In this document: positions 20,966 through 34,898 of the stretch, in pieces
How positions within the stretch are numbered: position 1 is the first letter of the stretch
Layout of the letters: each line of letters opens with the position of its first letter
Assembly (NCBI RefSeq): GCF_038396675.1
Contig: NC_088929.1
Location: forward strand, 34,255,001 to 34,319,000
Direction of reading: 5' to 3'
DNA: 64,000 nt
DNA from: Hydra vulgaris
Taxonomy: Eukaryota; Cnidaria; Hydrozoa; Anthoathecata; Hydridae
Notes under the pieces: model-generated
Told to the model about the DNA's origin: nothing
Database searches by the model: none
Seen by the model: the letters and a program-made list of their open reading frames with translations, nothing else
Translations under genes and position numbers: made by a program

Positions 20966-21902
20966 GGTCCTTGTGCAAACTTCAAAAACAATGTTTTAAA
21001 AGCAATCTCTGCTTTAAGTATTTTTAAAATAATATTACTGAAAAAAAATCTGCATACTAGAGTAAATAACTTTATTAACTAACATTAGGAGTTTTTAAAA
21101 TGATTTAAAAACTAATGAGATAAAAAAACTATTTAATTTCTCTGCTTATTAAAATCAGATTAAAATTATTTAAAATTTTTGTAAGTATTTAAGAACATTT
21201 TCTCTTCCAACTGTATTTTGCTTTTTTTTTGTTTGTTTGTTTTTATTTCATTCAATCTTCATTTATTTTTTTTCGTAGCTTTTTCTCGCCAATGTGAAGT
21301 TGTTGCAATGAATTTATTTTTTAATAAATTTAAAATTATCAACTTCCTGTCTGCATATTTTTTTTCTTTCTTTTATGGAATTGTAATAAAATCATTAAAC
21401 ATCAACCCATATAAATAGAGGCGAATAAAAAGAGACAAACAGCACTTTAATTTTTCAGTAGCATTTCATAAAATGACTTCTTTTAGTATTAAGTATTCAC
21501 TTTATACTTTTTGAATATTTTATAAAAGTTGTTTTGATATTTTAAAAAAATTAAACATTAAATTACTTGGATATAATTTTTTAACTGAATGAAAATCTGT
21601 GCAAACAAGTTATTTTAAACTATTAATATTAGCAGGTAATTTGAATATTACTTGCAAGTCTAAATTTAAAAAAAGCATTGATTTTATTTAAAATTATTAT
21701 TTCTAAAAGAACACGGTTTTGCTAATTTTCAAACATTAAGTTATTTTTGTGTGTATAAGTTTCAGTTAAGAAGAACTATTACGAAGCTGAAAATTTAAAC
21801 AAACAAATAAATAAAAATTATGACTGTCCAAAAAAATATTGACAGTCGATTTCATGTGTTAGCCGGTTGAATTGACCGCTTGCCTGTGATTTATTTTCTA
21901 CG

Positions 21903-21904
<2 letters not shown>
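20966..21904. other. SH2B intron 1, AT-rich part
   Basis: No gene seen. Near 21840 a GC-richer patch (TTAGCCGGTTGAATTGACCG) leads into the (TA)n tract and may be an element end. Confidence 0.45.
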
Positions 21905-21999
<95 letters not shown>

Positions 22000-22023
22000 T
22001 GTTTATATAGACAAATTTATATT

Positions 22024-22074
<51 letters not shown>

Positions 22075-22127
22075 TTATTTATATATATATATTTATATAT
22101 ATATATATATAAATATATATATATATT

Positions 22128-22223
<96 letters not shown>

Positions 22224-22228
22224 TATAA
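21905..22228. repeat. (TA)n tract with TTTA interruptions
   Basis: Long TA repeat with scattered ATTTATA and CACACA units. Confidence 0.95.
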
Positions 22229-22432
22229 AGGCCTTTAGCAACGGGGGGGAGGGTGGAAGGGAGCAGCAAGGGCATTTGCACCTCCAATAATTTTTCAAAT
22301 AGATAATTTTGAAAAAATTGACTGAAAAATGATTAAAAAAAAAGGTACTTAAAACTACTTTAGGCCTCTTAATCCAGCATTGCCTCCCTCTCCCCCCCCC
22401 CCCCTCCATATAATTTTCATTCCTACGGGCCT
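22229..22432. mobile_element. Probable hAT-type MITE
   Basis: Ends AAGGCCTTTAGCAA and, reverse-complemented, CAGGCCCGTAGGAA are similar, with G-rich stretches just inside each end. No coding. It sits between TA-rich flanks. Confidence 0.5.
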
Positions 22433-22445
22433 GATATATACATAT

Positions 22446-22647
22446 TTGCCCTCTGAATTAAAAAAATGAGGTTGGCAATAAAACCTAAACTGTTGAAGGT
22501 CAGCATCATGTGGGCAAAAAAAATTAGTCACAAAAGGGTTACCATAAAACATAGAAACAAGGTCAGAAATTTTTTGCCAACCTCAAACACTTTTAGGTCA
22601 ACAGTTAGGTCGGCATTGGTGAATGCTGACCCTAATTCTGAGGGCTG
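22446..22647. mobile_element. MITE, second copy of the 6846-6995 family (opposite orientation)
   Basis: Ends GCCCTCTGAATTA and GCCCTCAGAATTA are inverted. The reverse complement shares GAATTAGGGTC, CAATGCCGACCT, GGCAAAAAAT and GTTTCTATGTTTTATGG in the same order with 6846-6995. The right end abuts (TA)n. Confidence 0.8.
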
Positions 22648-22655
22648 ATTCCGAG

Positions 22656-23255
<600 letters not shown>

Positions 23256-23567
23256 TCAAAATATGTTAAAGCAACTGTAGATAGTGTGCACTATTTTTTT
23301 TGAACATTTCATTATGTTGTATTTTTGGTATAAATTCTGTTACATTATCACAATCAACCTTTTTTCATTCTGTTGGATTATTGATTATATTCATATATTC
23401 TTAACAATATCATTATGATGTATAATAATAACTGTTATCACAATATCATTATAATGTATTATAATAATTAACAACATCACAAGTGCTAAAGAAATTAACA
23501 ATTTACTGAAAACTAAGAATAAAAATATATTTATAACAATTATTTTCATTTAAAAAATTAAAATAAC

Positions 23568-24158
23568 CTTAGGTGGAACAAAAATTTCCAGCATATACCC
23601 TCCAGGAGCTTTAGACAAAACAAGACGACATTTTTTCCAAGTCAACCCATTGTCTCCGCGACCTTCAATATTTGCTAATTCATACATATAACCATCTTTA
23701 ATTATATCATTTACAACAAAATTTTTGTCTGTAGATTTTGTGTTAGAAAAATTTTTATCTTGAATTTTATCAGATGTCATATTTTCTGTTTCTTTAGTTA
23801 AGTCTTTATCTAAGGGTGTACTTTTTCTGAAAATCTTTTTCATTCTCATTGAAAGTGATCGCTTAGTATTTTTGTTAAGAGCATCAATTTCTCGCTGATT
23901 GCATCTTTCTTCATTATCTTGTGCAATTCTTTGTAACTCTTCTTCAAATTTTACATAGAAAGTATCAATAAACTTACGAGGTGCTTTATTAAAAAAAGCA
24001 CCATTATTATATATGGGATTAAGTGAAACAAAAGAAACTGATTTTCTGGCAAATTCTACAGCTGCATAATTAGCAGCCTCTTCACAAAATTCTTCCCAAA
24101 GCGTTCCAGTTAAACGCTGTGAAACAATGGCTGAGCGAATGCTTGCAGAACTATTCAT
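23568..24158 (-). CDS. SH2B (family): SH2B-family adaptor, first coding exon (dimerisation domain and start of PH)
   Basis: 197 codons from ATG at 24158; an in-frame TGA lies 12 bases upstream, so this is the first possible start. Residues 21-80 ([18 protein letters not shown], then [14 protein letters not shown]) match the N-terminal dimerisation helices of SH2B proteins with their spaced Phe residues. Residues 99-113 are basic (MRMKKIFRK). Residues about 155-197 begin a PH domain: [14 protein letters not shown], then EIFVPPK. The exon ends after AAG with donor GTTATT and joins in phase to 20202. A possible acceptor TTTTAG near 24207 suggests a 5' untranslated exon further upstream. Known family role: dimeric scaffold for receptor tyrosine kinases and JAK kinases at the membrane. 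The assignment is firm; the particular paralogue is not. Confidence 0.9.
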
Positions 24159-24235
24159 GGTGTTAACTCAATTTTTTCATTGTATAAGAGTGCCTCTTTA
24201 TCACCTAAAATTTTTCAAATATATAAAATATAATA

Positions 24236-24256
24236 TATATACACATAAATACATAC

Positions 24257-24333
<77 letters not shown>

Positions 24334-24373
24334 TGTATATATATATGCACATATATATACACATATATATATA
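24236..24373. repeat. (TA)n / (TACA)n microsatellite
   Basis: TACA units followed by TA repeat, upstream of the SH2B first coding exon. Confidence 0.93.
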
Positions 24374-24385
24374 CAACTATAGTAT

Positions 24386-24849
24386 CACTTACGGGGACAG
24401 ATTTTATAAAAAAACGAACACTTATGGGGATATTAGCATTAACGAGGACATTTTAGTGTTATAGAAAACGAAAAGTACATACATCGATTATAAAATAGCC
24501 TTACTTGCAGCAGAATGCTGCTACATCGACTGAGGGTTTGGTTTAGGTCAGCATCAAGGTCAGGCTTAGGGTTAGGGCAAGGTTTAAATATGGTTATATT
24601 ACTGTAATTAGTTGTTTTTGTAAATAGATAAAAATAAAAATGAAATATAATATATAATAAATAAATAAAAATAACAAAAATAAATATAAAAAACGTATTT
24701 TTAAAATGAAAAAAAATATTTAAATATCTATAAATAAAAATAAAAACATGATAAAAATTAAAAAATAATTATATTTATGATAAAAATAGTATTGAAAAAG
24801 GAAAAAACAAAAACAAAATAGGAACAAAAAAAACATGTCCCTGTAAGTG
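24386..24849. mobile_element. Probable MITE between two microsatellites
   Basis: CACTTACGGGGACA at the left and TGTCCCTGTAAGTG at the right form inverted ends (one mismatch in 14). The interior contains ATGCTGCTACATCGACTGAG, a word shared with 17930. No coding seen. Confidence 0.55.
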
Positions 24850-24859
24850 CCAATTAGGA

Positions 24860-24863
<4 letters not shown>

Positions 24864-24957
<94 letters not shown>

Positions 24958-24958
24958 G

Positions 24959-25043
<85 letters not shown>
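24864..25043. repeat. (TA)n followed by (CA)n
   Basis: TA repeat to about 24978, then CA repeat with one TACA. Confidence 0.95.
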
Positions 25044-26460
25044 CTATAAACATGTGTTTAAATAAGCACTGTGACATCAAACTGAAATTTATGAATTAGA
25101 GAAAAAGCTCTTTGCAAATAGTTCTGTCTTATCCTTGGGGGATGTAACAAGGTTAGATCCATGTATGAGAGGTGGAATGCTAGTCTTTCCAAATCCAGTC
25201 TCTTAATTATTAATAAATCATAATACTTAAATGAGGATTCTGTGTGTAAATATTAGGATTTTTCTATATAATTTAGTTTCCCTGTTTTGAGTTTCTGGAA
25301 TATTAAAACTCTCTGAACAGACTTTGTTAAAATAATCTAGGTTGGATTTATAATGTTGAAATTTTTACCTTCTATGAAATATTTATCAACACATTGGAAA
25401 TAGTGTCACCCATTTTACCCTATGTAACAAACATTACATTTTGCATGGTTAAATTTACATAGAATGTGTATGATAAACAAATTTATATGCGACTTTTTAA
25501 ATTAAATAACACTTTTGTTAGAAATATAAAAATTATATATTTCTAAGAACAGAGTGATTCATTTTAAAAATTGCTGAATGTAGAAGAAAAAATGGCTAAC
25601 TGTTGGTTCACTTTGAAAATAGGTTTTTTAATTTTCATAAAAAAACTTTCAACAATTTAAAAATTTAAATTGTTGAAAAACTTAAAAGTTTAAATTTAAA
25701 ACTTTAAAATTTAAATTTTAAAAAAATTTAAACTTTAAAATCTAAATTTAATAAAACTTAAAAATTTAAATTCAAAAATTTAAATTGTTGAAAGCTTTTT
25801 CATAAATTTCAAACTAAAGTAAAAACTAATTTCAACAATTTAAAACGAAAAAAAAATAATAATAATAATAAAAAGTAGAAGTATTAGTTTTTTTGTTTTA
25901 CTTGTGATTCAACCTCTTGATGTGTATTACTACTCCAATTTTAAATCACTAAAATTATAAAAATAAATGATAAATTCAATTGCGAATAAAGCATGCACCT
26001 TCAAAAAAAAAATTAATAATACATAAAGATAACAATAATTAAAAAGTATTACTTACATAAATAAAATAAAAATGCGAAACAAAACCTAAGTTAATAATAA
26101 AGAAATGAAGAAAAGTAAACTGTAAAAAGTGTGCGAGCCCTTATGGACCCTTTAGACTGCTAAGTACAGGTGGAAATTTAAATCTATCCTCCTTTTTCTT
26201 TTCTATAAGCACTTGGAAGACAAAAAGTATATATTTACAAGCACTAATTTAAAATAACTTTTGCACATCTTTTTAATTTAACTTTAAATGTTATTTGAAT
26301 ATTACAACATATGATTTAATTTTTATACATATTTAAAACATGAAATTTTTATTGTCTGCACCACATAGTCACTAAGTGTCTGACTAAATTAAATTATTAG
26401 CATGATATAAAAATTTGATATAAACTTTAAGGTTTTATATACATATGTAAATTATATAAT
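25044..26460. other. AT-rich spacer with TTTAAA-rich inverted repeats
   Basis: No gene recognised. TTTCAACAATTTAAAAATTT and its complement recur at about 25647-25830 and can fold. AAGCACTGTGACATCAAACT near 25063 resembles a word at 17836. Confidence 0.45.
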
Positions 26461-27540
<1,080 letters not shown>

Positions 27541-27689
27541 GGGGTCGTTCATAAATTACGTCACGTTCTGGAGGAGTAAGGGATTAGTGGTTTAGTGACG
27601 ACTTGTTAATAAAGAGCTACGATATAGTGACTAGGGGGGGAGCGGTCAAAAATGGTCAAAAATTGCGTGACGTAATTAAGGACAACCCC
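27541..27689. mobile_element. 149-bp MITE with GGGGT ends
   Basis: Left GGGGTCGTTCATAAATTACG and reverse-complemented right GGGGTTGTCCTTAATTACG, each followed by TCACG. Non-coding. A related end motif is found in 60528-61072. Confidence 0.85.
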
Positions 27690-28241
27690 TTTGTTAAATA
27701 ATTATTTAAGTTGATTTAACAATGTATATTTGCTTACAAAACCTTTGATGCAATTAAAAGCATGCGTAATGATGATAAAAAGTTTTGTTTTGAATTTATA
27801 ATTTCAAATTTATAACTTTTTGATTTGAATAGTTTTTAGGCCTGCCAGATGTTACGTTAGCTCTAAAATAGATTTTAAGTCTGTACGCGCACTATTCTTT
27901 TTAATCGCTTTTTCTTACTAACTAATAAAATTGCAAAAACCTTAAATATGCAGCTAACAAGTTTTAGTTGTAATGCGTAAACTTTTTTTAATTGACTGGA
28001 TTTATATTGATTTGTATTTGTAATTTATCACTCATAATATCTGATAGGAATTAACCAAAGGGTAATCCTGCAGCTGCGCGGCTTAAATAACGTTGATACT
28101 CGAATTTTTTTAGTTTTCGTTTGCGGAGACTTCGAAGGCGTATTAAAATATTTGATTATAATAATAATTATTATTGCTAAAAATATTATTTTTCTGTTTA
28201 TATTATTATTATATTGAAGTGCGTTTTTAGAAAAAAACTAA
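27690..28241. other. AT-rich spacer
   Basis: No gene seen. Confidence 0.5.
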
Positions 28242-28714
28242 TGAATTCACTCGTTTGTATATAGTTGTTTTATTATTTCAAGTGGTTATTACAATTACAA
28301 GTGGATGAGCACCATGTCTGATGTTCTAACAAAACATATTTGTGCGGCCGTGGCGCAGTGGTTAGAGCGCTTGCTTTATAAGCAAGAGATTCAGGTTCGA
28401 AACGAGCCTTGGACATATTTTCGCGTCACGGTCCGCGGTGCTCTGTGACAAGACCGTTAGGTCTTCTTGGGGCACCTAAATAACAGTATAAAATTTATCA
28501 AATGACTGTGAATATATTGTTTACAAACATCATCCTTTTTATATAACATTCAGAGCCACAAAATATTATATTAATAACCTTAAATACATGTAACTACGTT
28601 GGAATAATTTTCCAATACCTCCACGAACACCGCATCATTGCTAAAACATTAATGGTAATATTAAGATACACCGCTACTTGTTTGCTAATATCTTGGAAGA
28701 CGTAATTCACAACA
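28242..28714 (-). repeat. 3' LTR of the BEL/Pao element, with SINE inserted
   Basis: Matches 32012-32262 base for base over most of its length once 28277-28498 is removed. Confidence 0.88.
28277..28498 (+). repeat. tRNA-derived SINE inside the LTR
   Basis: Absent from the other LTR. The tRNA-like head (from about 28345) has A-box TGGCGCAGTGG, an anticodon-arm-like GCTTGCTTTATAAGCAAG and B-box GGTTCGAAAC, but no matching acceptor stem, so it is not a working tRNA gene. The body has GGTCTTCTTGGGGCACC. A different family from the SINEs at 20679 and 35612. Confidence 0.8.
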
Positions 28715-28781
28715 TACTCCCCCGATTAAATCGGAGAATTCGGCTTTAATCAGCCATCTCATCTTCTATGATGCAACTCAT

Positions 28782-30470
28782 TTATTGTCTTGCATCTAAT
28801 TTCGCCCGTCTCGGTACTCTTTTTAGGGTTTCCACTTTTTCTTCAATTTCCACGTTATTTTTAGGTTCATTTATTATCTCTGCCTCATAATCGATTTCCA
28901 GGTCAAGCAACAATTGAAATGGTCGTTCTATCACATAACCGTTTTCCAGTCGTATTTTGAAACCACGCATAACTCCGTATTCCGTGTAAGGTTTTGGTGT
29001 GATGATGCTCAATAATTATCAATAATAAAATAATAATCATTAATAAAATTTGGAAAGAATCTTTTTGATATAAAAATTGGGTTATACCCGGTGACTCTTC
29101 TATGACACCTCCAAAGTTGCTTTTCATCCTGTTTAAGCTCCACATCGGCTTTTAGCACAACAGATCCTTGCAGATGTTTAACATTGACCGTTTCCGCTTC
29201 TATCATCTCTTCCGTTTTTATTGGTCCAACTATTTTTTCTTTATTGCGACAATTGTAAATGAACCTTTTTATAAACAACGATATCTTTAAAATCTTCCAG
29301 TAATTATATTTACTCCACAATTCTTCAAACGTTCGATTTTTCTTTATTTTTTCTGTTACCATAAAGACGTTCTCCTTTACAGCAATACTTTCACATAATG
29401 TGCCATATGAATTATCAAATGTTCCCAATTGGTTTGGCGAATTTTTTTTATGACTTAACCATATTGGATCATTGAGCCAAAAGCTTGACAACTTCTTTGG
29501 ACTCACTCCTCTTGTTCCAAAATGGCTGAGGTTTTCTTTTGTCGGGACATAAAGCCATTTTACTTCTCTATTTAATAAGATCTACTGAACTCGGTTTCTT
29601 ACAAACTGTGACCAACTGCCTCTTCTCTTCAACCCAATTAAAGACTTTATTAATGCTATACTTGACATAAATGCATGCACATACTGCCAAGATACTTGCA
29701 TCTGAAAATCCGTGGAGCTCTAGTTCAATAACTTTTCCGGACACAACGCTCCGAGGAATCAAAATAATTCTTTTGTTGCTTATTGCCTTGATCCAAGTTT
29801 GTCATTTTTTCAAAATTTCTTTTGGTATTTTGATGATCCCATCCAATTTTTAATAAGCATAGCCAACTATACAATATTTTTTTAGTGATTAACACAGGTG
29901 CACTAAATCCCAATACGTCAAAACACTGTTGAATGCGGATAGAATTTTACTTTTTGTTAAAAAAATTTTATTTCGTTATTGATGCAAGTAGTAAATTCAA
30001 TTGACAATTGATCTGTTTCCTTTTTTCTAGAATGTCTAAGTATTTTTTTTGATTTGTCTTCAACATTATTCTCTAATTTTCTTACGTTTCTATGCCATTT
30101 GTGCAATTGAAATCCAGCTTTATTCAAGATTTGTGTTGATTCATATTTAAACCTGATAAGCTCTTCTTCCGTTTCTAAACCCGCTTGCAGATCATTGACA
30201 TAAGTATTTTTTTCCAAGGCAAACACTGTTTTTGAATAAATATCCTTGTATTTTGATATATGTTTTTAATGGTAGCGCCGAGAATGTAAGGACTTGAACT
30301 GGAACCAAAAATTACTCTTGTAAATCGTAACTCAATTAATTTTATTTTCTTTAAGCGTTTATACCAAATTAATCTTTGTGCGTTTCTATCGGGTAAGAAG
30401 GTCAGTATTTCCTTTTCTGCATTAATGCATTCAATCTTGATGCAAAATTCCGGTATTGTTATTTATTCTA
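28782..30470 (-). pseudogene. BEL/Pao pol remnant (RT end, A17 region, integrase tail)
   Basis: Minus strand, in order: the end of the reverse transcriptase with TYVNDLQAG, where the first Asp of the YVDD site is Asn, and FQLHKWHRN (29957-30226). Next comes the Pao-type linker with FSAPVLITKKIL and IPRSVVSGKVIELELHGFSD (29568-29913), then KKLSSFWLNDPIWLS and the pre-integrase part (29009-29506). The integrase C-terminus MRGFKIRLENGYVIERPFQL ends at 28782. The catalytic integrase core between the last two is missing. Stops and shifts separate the pieces. Confidence 0.82.
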
Positions 30471-30478
30471 GCGTAACA

Positions 30479-31892
30479 TTATATATATATTTCCACACGC
30501 TTGTTTACCGTTCCATATAGTTGTTCGATCGTTTTATGTTCCCTTCGTGTAGGTTTCAACTTCAGTTTTGTTACTAAGTTTATACATATATAAGAACTTC
30601 CAGCACCCGTATCCAACATTATCCTTGCTTTTTCATCATTTACTTTTGCAATTACTGTCGGGTGAACAGTTGTACTCGCATTAAATACCATTTTCATGGT
30701 TTCTTTTTTATTTCCCATTTTACTGTTCATTGATTGACAATTTGCCGCAGAATGTCCATAACCAATGTAGTTGTAACATAATCTTTTGTTTTTTAAAATC
30801 TCCTTGCGTCTAGAAACGTTTAACACTTTTATACAACTTTCGCATTTTGTGATATTGTAACCCACAGTAGATACATTCATTTTTACCAACACTTGTCATT
30901 AATTTATCATAATTACTACCATTGTGTTACTTGAATGCAGTGATTCGGTTTTTATAAGACCTTAACTGTACGTTAGTGTTCTTTTTATCGTATTTTATTT
31001 GTTCAATGTTGAAATCAGAGTTCAATGGATTTCTTTCTATCTATTTTTATAACTTTCCGACGAGTTGCTCCAGTCCCCATTCTTCCCATCCATCATCGTT
31101 TTGTGTGAGTATTTCACAAACCGGTCCGAGTTTATCCATTAATGAATATACAAATGATTGAGCAGTTTGTAGTTTGTGCATTGTTTTTAATGTTCGTACT
31201 GTTCTTGCAAGTTTATTGTAAAAATCGTGAACTTCTTTGATTTTGTACGTTTTGTGCAAAGCCGTCATTCCTTCAAGATCTTTAATCAACACTTTGTGAA
31301 TCCGAATATCTTTTCCATAAGTGTTTTGTAATATACACTTTGCTTCTTTATATATTTCCATTGAGTGTGGTAAACCAAGTATGTCCTCTCTGGGTTTTCC
31401 TTCCACGAGTTCCATTAAGTAATTGAATTTGCTGATGCTTGATATGTTGGAGTTATCAACTTCTACCGTAAATTTATTCCAAAATTGCAATGTTTCTTTT
31501 ATTTTTAGTTTCTTTAGGTACCATTCTTCTTCGTTTTGAAGTTTTCGCAATGACGTTTGTTCCGCTTCTTTTTGAATTGTTAGCTGCTGTTCCATAAATT
31601 ATTTTTTATACTCGAATCTTTTAACGCATTCATTTTTGTTTATTATATCCAAATTGTTTACCATTTCGTTTTTAATTGCAGTTGCTGCTTAAACTTCCGT
31701 TATTGGTTTCAATACCCATTCTTCAACCGTAACGATGCTTTCGCCGTCATCCAGTATTTTTCTGGTCAGCTCATCTTTTGTCATTTCAAATCTTGTCAAT
31801 AAATTTGTTATTTTGTCTAAAGCCAAGATTATGCTCGATTTGTCACTGCTTGTCGTGTTGCGTTCTTTGCATTTAATGTTTATATTCAACAC
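30479..31892 (-). pseudogene. BEL/Pao gag and protease remnant
   Basis: Three minus-strand pieces: a gag N-terminal part (31689-31892); a gag core (31047-31595) with FWNKFTVEVDNS and ISKFNYLMELVEGKPRE; and a zinc-knuckle plus protease piece (30479-30892). The knuckle reads CYNYIGYGHSAANC, with the second Cys replaced by Tyr. The protease site MLDTGAGSSYI is intact. Frame breaks between pieces mean no full polyprotein is made. Confidence 0.82.
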
Positions 31893-32011
31893 GTTGACCC
31901 TCTGATAATTCGTTCTTGATTCATTTCGATTATTTGTAGGTACCGTTGGTCCTGGTAGAGGTCGCCACCTTTTAGTGTGGGTGATTATTAAACGTTTCCC
32001 AGTAACACTAA

Positions 32012-32262
32012 TGAACTCACTCGTTTTTTTATAGTTGTTTTATTATCATATGACTGCGAATATATTATTTATAAAATCATCCTTTTTATATAAAATTCAG
32101 AACCACAAAATATTATGTTAATAACCTTAAATACATGTAATTACGTTGGAATAATTTTCCAATACCTTCACGAAGACCGCATCATTACAAATATATTAAT
32201 GTTAATATTAAGATACAACTGCTAATTGTTTGTTAGTATCTTGGAAGACGTAATTCACAACA
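32012..32262 (-). repeat. 5' LTR of the BEL/Pao element
   Basis: 251 bases, first LTR in the direction of transcription; pairs with 28242-28714. Confidence 0.88.
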
Positions 32263-32754
32263 TCTTTGCAGTGGTTTTCGAAATGGGAGACATTGTTCTT
32301 TAAAGAAAAATGTCTAGGAAAAAAAGACTTAATAAAAGTTTTCAATAAGAATAAAAGAAATTTTTAGACTGCAAGAGTCGTGATTGAATTTCGGTTATGA
32401 ACAAAATGATCCGCTTTCAATCCATTTTGGTAGAAACACTTAGCGTTTTCAACTATATCATTTTTGATTACCAAAGTTTCAGATAAATATTTATGGAAAC
32501 TTTTCTCAATTTCTTGAAAATTGTTTATTTTTTCTTTATAAATGCGTGTTTAACAAATTTATCACGCATCGTTAATCTGTGCTGGATTCTGTTACAGCAG
32601 GCTTCTTAAAAATCTTTTTTATGTTTGCAACGCTCGAATCGATTTCGACAATGTATCAAATGAAAAATGCATATTTTCATGCAAATTATAAACACAAACA
32701 TTATGTGAAAATTTTAAACAGATTTTATATTGTGTGGGCGTATTTACATTCCTA
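32263..32754. other. AT-rich spacer
   Basis: No gene seen. Confidence 0.45.
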
Positions 32755-32798
32755 TTTACATTCCTACTGTATTCCATGGAATACAGTAGGAATGTAAA
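32755..32798. repeat. Perfect 44-bp palindrome
   Basis: TTTACATTCCTACTGTATTC and its exact complement meet at a central CATG with no spacer. Confidence 0.98.
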
Positions 32799-33007
32799 TA
32801 AAAATTGTAAAATTTTTATAGCCAATTTTTCAGTTTGGGCTGAACAATTGGCTGTAATACTGCTCAGTAAGTAGTCGAGGCTGAACATTTTCTACTGATA
32901 TTAATTATTTACAATAAAAATAAAAAATATCAAAAACTCAAAATGCTGCTAAATATTGTAAAACCAAAATGATTGCAACAAAATACAAAAAGAAATACAT
33001 CATCTTG

Positions 33008-33757
33008 ATATTTATTTAAACAATATTCTTTTTTCTCTGTTTATTTTTATATATTATCCCAACTGTTTATTTTTTATGTAGAATCTACTATTTAAAAATT
33101 TAGTTTCTTTAATCCTAAAAAAGTTTTCTTTAGCCGAATGCGTCGTTAAATTGTTTAACTTTGATGAAATAGTTGCGTATCCGAATTTTGTTAAAAAACA
33201 GGCAACCATCAAAAAAAATCCACGAAGTTTTCTTACTGAATTATGTTACTGAAAAAACTATTAGTTCAGTGACGCAACATTCAGTGACGAAACAAAAAAT
33301 GGAGTTTAAATCATGTTTTAAAAACTTCGTTATTTTTTAATAAATTTGATTTATAATCAAGTGAAATTAGAATAAGAACAACGCTATCTTTCTGAACATA
33401 AAAATAAATGCGATTTTGATATATCTTTGATTTTTCTTAAATAACCTAAATTTAACTTTTTTCCTAAAAAAGTCTGTTTCGCCGAATACGTCATAAGTTT
33501 CCGGTTCTAAACTTTGATGAAATATTTGCGTATCCGAATCTTGTTTAAAAACAAAACTAGATCTGCAATTATTTCATAACTAATCATGTTGAAAAATTTT
33601 GCAGAACTGGAAACTCATTGCGCATTCGGTTAAAGCAGACTTTTTCAGGAGAAAAGAAACGAAATTTTTAAATTATAGATTCTAACATAAAAAATAAATT
33701 GTTAAAGTAATACTTAAAAATAAATAGCGAAAAAAGAAATATGTCTAAATAAATATT
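33008..33757. mobile_element. Foldback element with long inverted ends
   Basis: Left 33008-33160 and right 33605-33757 are inverted copies (TTTATTTTTTATGTAGAATC against TTTATTTTTTATGTTAGAAT). Inside, TTTGATGAAATAGTTGCGTA and TTTGATGAAATATTTGCGTA form a direct repeat. No coding. Confidence 0.75.
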
Positions 33758-33789
33758 AAAAAAGTGTTTCTTTTCGTATTTACCTTTCT

Positions 33790-34090
33790 ATTTGTCTAAA
33801 TTAGGGGTGTGCTGAATCGGAAATTTTAAATTCCGGTCGGAACCGGATTTGCTAGAATTGTTGAAAAAATTCCGGCCGGAACGAGATTTATATTTATGTA
33901 GTTTTTTACCTTCACGATTGAAAGTGAAAGCTTGTACCTCTGCATCGTGGCTACATGGTATATATTTATAACCGACTCTCTTATAGCCTGCTACTACAAA
34001 GGAAGTGCTACATTGACTTTTGAAAAAAAAAGAAAAAAAAAAGGAAAATAATTTTTTTTTGATCCTTTGGAGGTTTTTGTAAATGCACAT
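33790..34090 (-). repeat. Possible single end of an hAT-like repeat
   Basis: The minus strand has CCGGTTCCGACCGG and CCGGCCGGAA ahead of an end like TAGGGGTGTGC (plus strand at 33801). Only one end seen; CTGCTACTACAAAGGAAGTG nearby is like other dispersed words in the window. Confidence 0.35.
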
Positions 34091-34380
34091 TAACGTTGAT
34101 ATTTTTTTTTAAAGTGAATCTTGTTTATTATTTGGGTTTTGCCAATTTTTTTTTTAATATTAAATTCAAAATTTTTATTATTCGTAATCTATACTTTTTT
34201 TTCAATACTGATAAAAATTTATATATAGTTTATATTATACAGTTTCGCACAATAGTTTGACTAAATATTTTTAAGTATCAAGTCAACATTTTAAAGTTAA
34301 CTATTAATAGACTCACTAAAAACAAACTTTTTAAATACGCATTAATCAAAATTATGTAAATGGAAAAGAAACTTGAAAAC

Positions 34381-34518
34381 TAGTGATCGACCAAAACAGA
34401 AAAAAAGCCGAAACCGAAATAAACCGAAATTTCGGATACTCAAATTTGGTGCCGAAACCGAAACCGAAATTTCGGTTAGTCAAAATTTATTTTATTAGAA
34501 AAATTTATTTAAAAATGC

Positions 34519-34574
<56 letters not shown>

Positions 34575-34898
34575 ACTCTTATTATGTTAAAATTAATTAC
34601 ATGCGTATCCCAAATTGAAATTTATTACATAAGTCGGCAATATAAGATAATAACGAAATTTAATAACTGGAAGATTTTCTGCAAAACAAAATTTTTTCGA
34701 GGTATTTTGTGAAAATTCTTAAAATATTTTGTGAAAATTCTAAAAACTAACTGTTTTTCTAAATTAGACAAATATCGGTTTTCGCAATGTTTCTCAACCG
34801 AAGTTTCGGTTTTTACCAAATTTTCGTTAAAAACCGAAATTTCAAAAATAGCGAAATCAAAATTTCGGTATCGGTTGAAACTTTTCGGTCAATCACTA
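34381..34898. mobile_element. Non-autonomous hAT element, 518 bp
   Basis: Ends TAGTGATCGACCAAAA and TAGTGATTGACCGAAA fit hAT termini. The flanking 8 bases TTGAAAAC and TAGAAAAC agree at 7 of 8. Many CCGAAA / TTTCGG words near both ends look like subterminal transposase sites. A (TA)n tract sits at 34526-34560. No coding. Confidence 0.85.

Larger units (their letters stand above)
28242..32262 (-). mobile_element. Decayed BEL/Pao LTR retrotransposon
   Basis: Two LTRs (28242-28714 including a SINE, and 32012-32262) enclose gag and pol remnants in the minus orientation. LTRs start TGTTGTGAATTACG and end near GAGTGAATTCA. Next to the 3' LTR is a purine run (GGGGGAG). A TGGCGACC word about 45 bases inside the 5' LTR may be a primer-binding site. 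The integrase core is missing. No clear target duplication was found. Confidence 0.85.

Noticed and set aside
20774..21082. 102-residue plus-strand reading frame
   Set aside because: Covers the SINE; the tRNA-like head and poly-A tail on the minus strand explain the sequence better.
24560..24590. TTAGGG-like repeats as telomeric sequence
   Set aside because: Only two imperfect units in a mixed repeat; too short.
24720..25080. Cys-Val repeat reading frames
   Set aside because: Translation of the (CA)n tract on the minus strand.
25085..25200. Short open stretch ending in PNPVS
   Set aside because: About 40 codons, no recognised motif, no splice context.
28345..28420. Genuine tRNA-Ile gene
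   Set aside because: A and B boxes and an anticodon arm are present, but the acceptor stem does not pair and the copy is part of a SINE inserted in an LTR.
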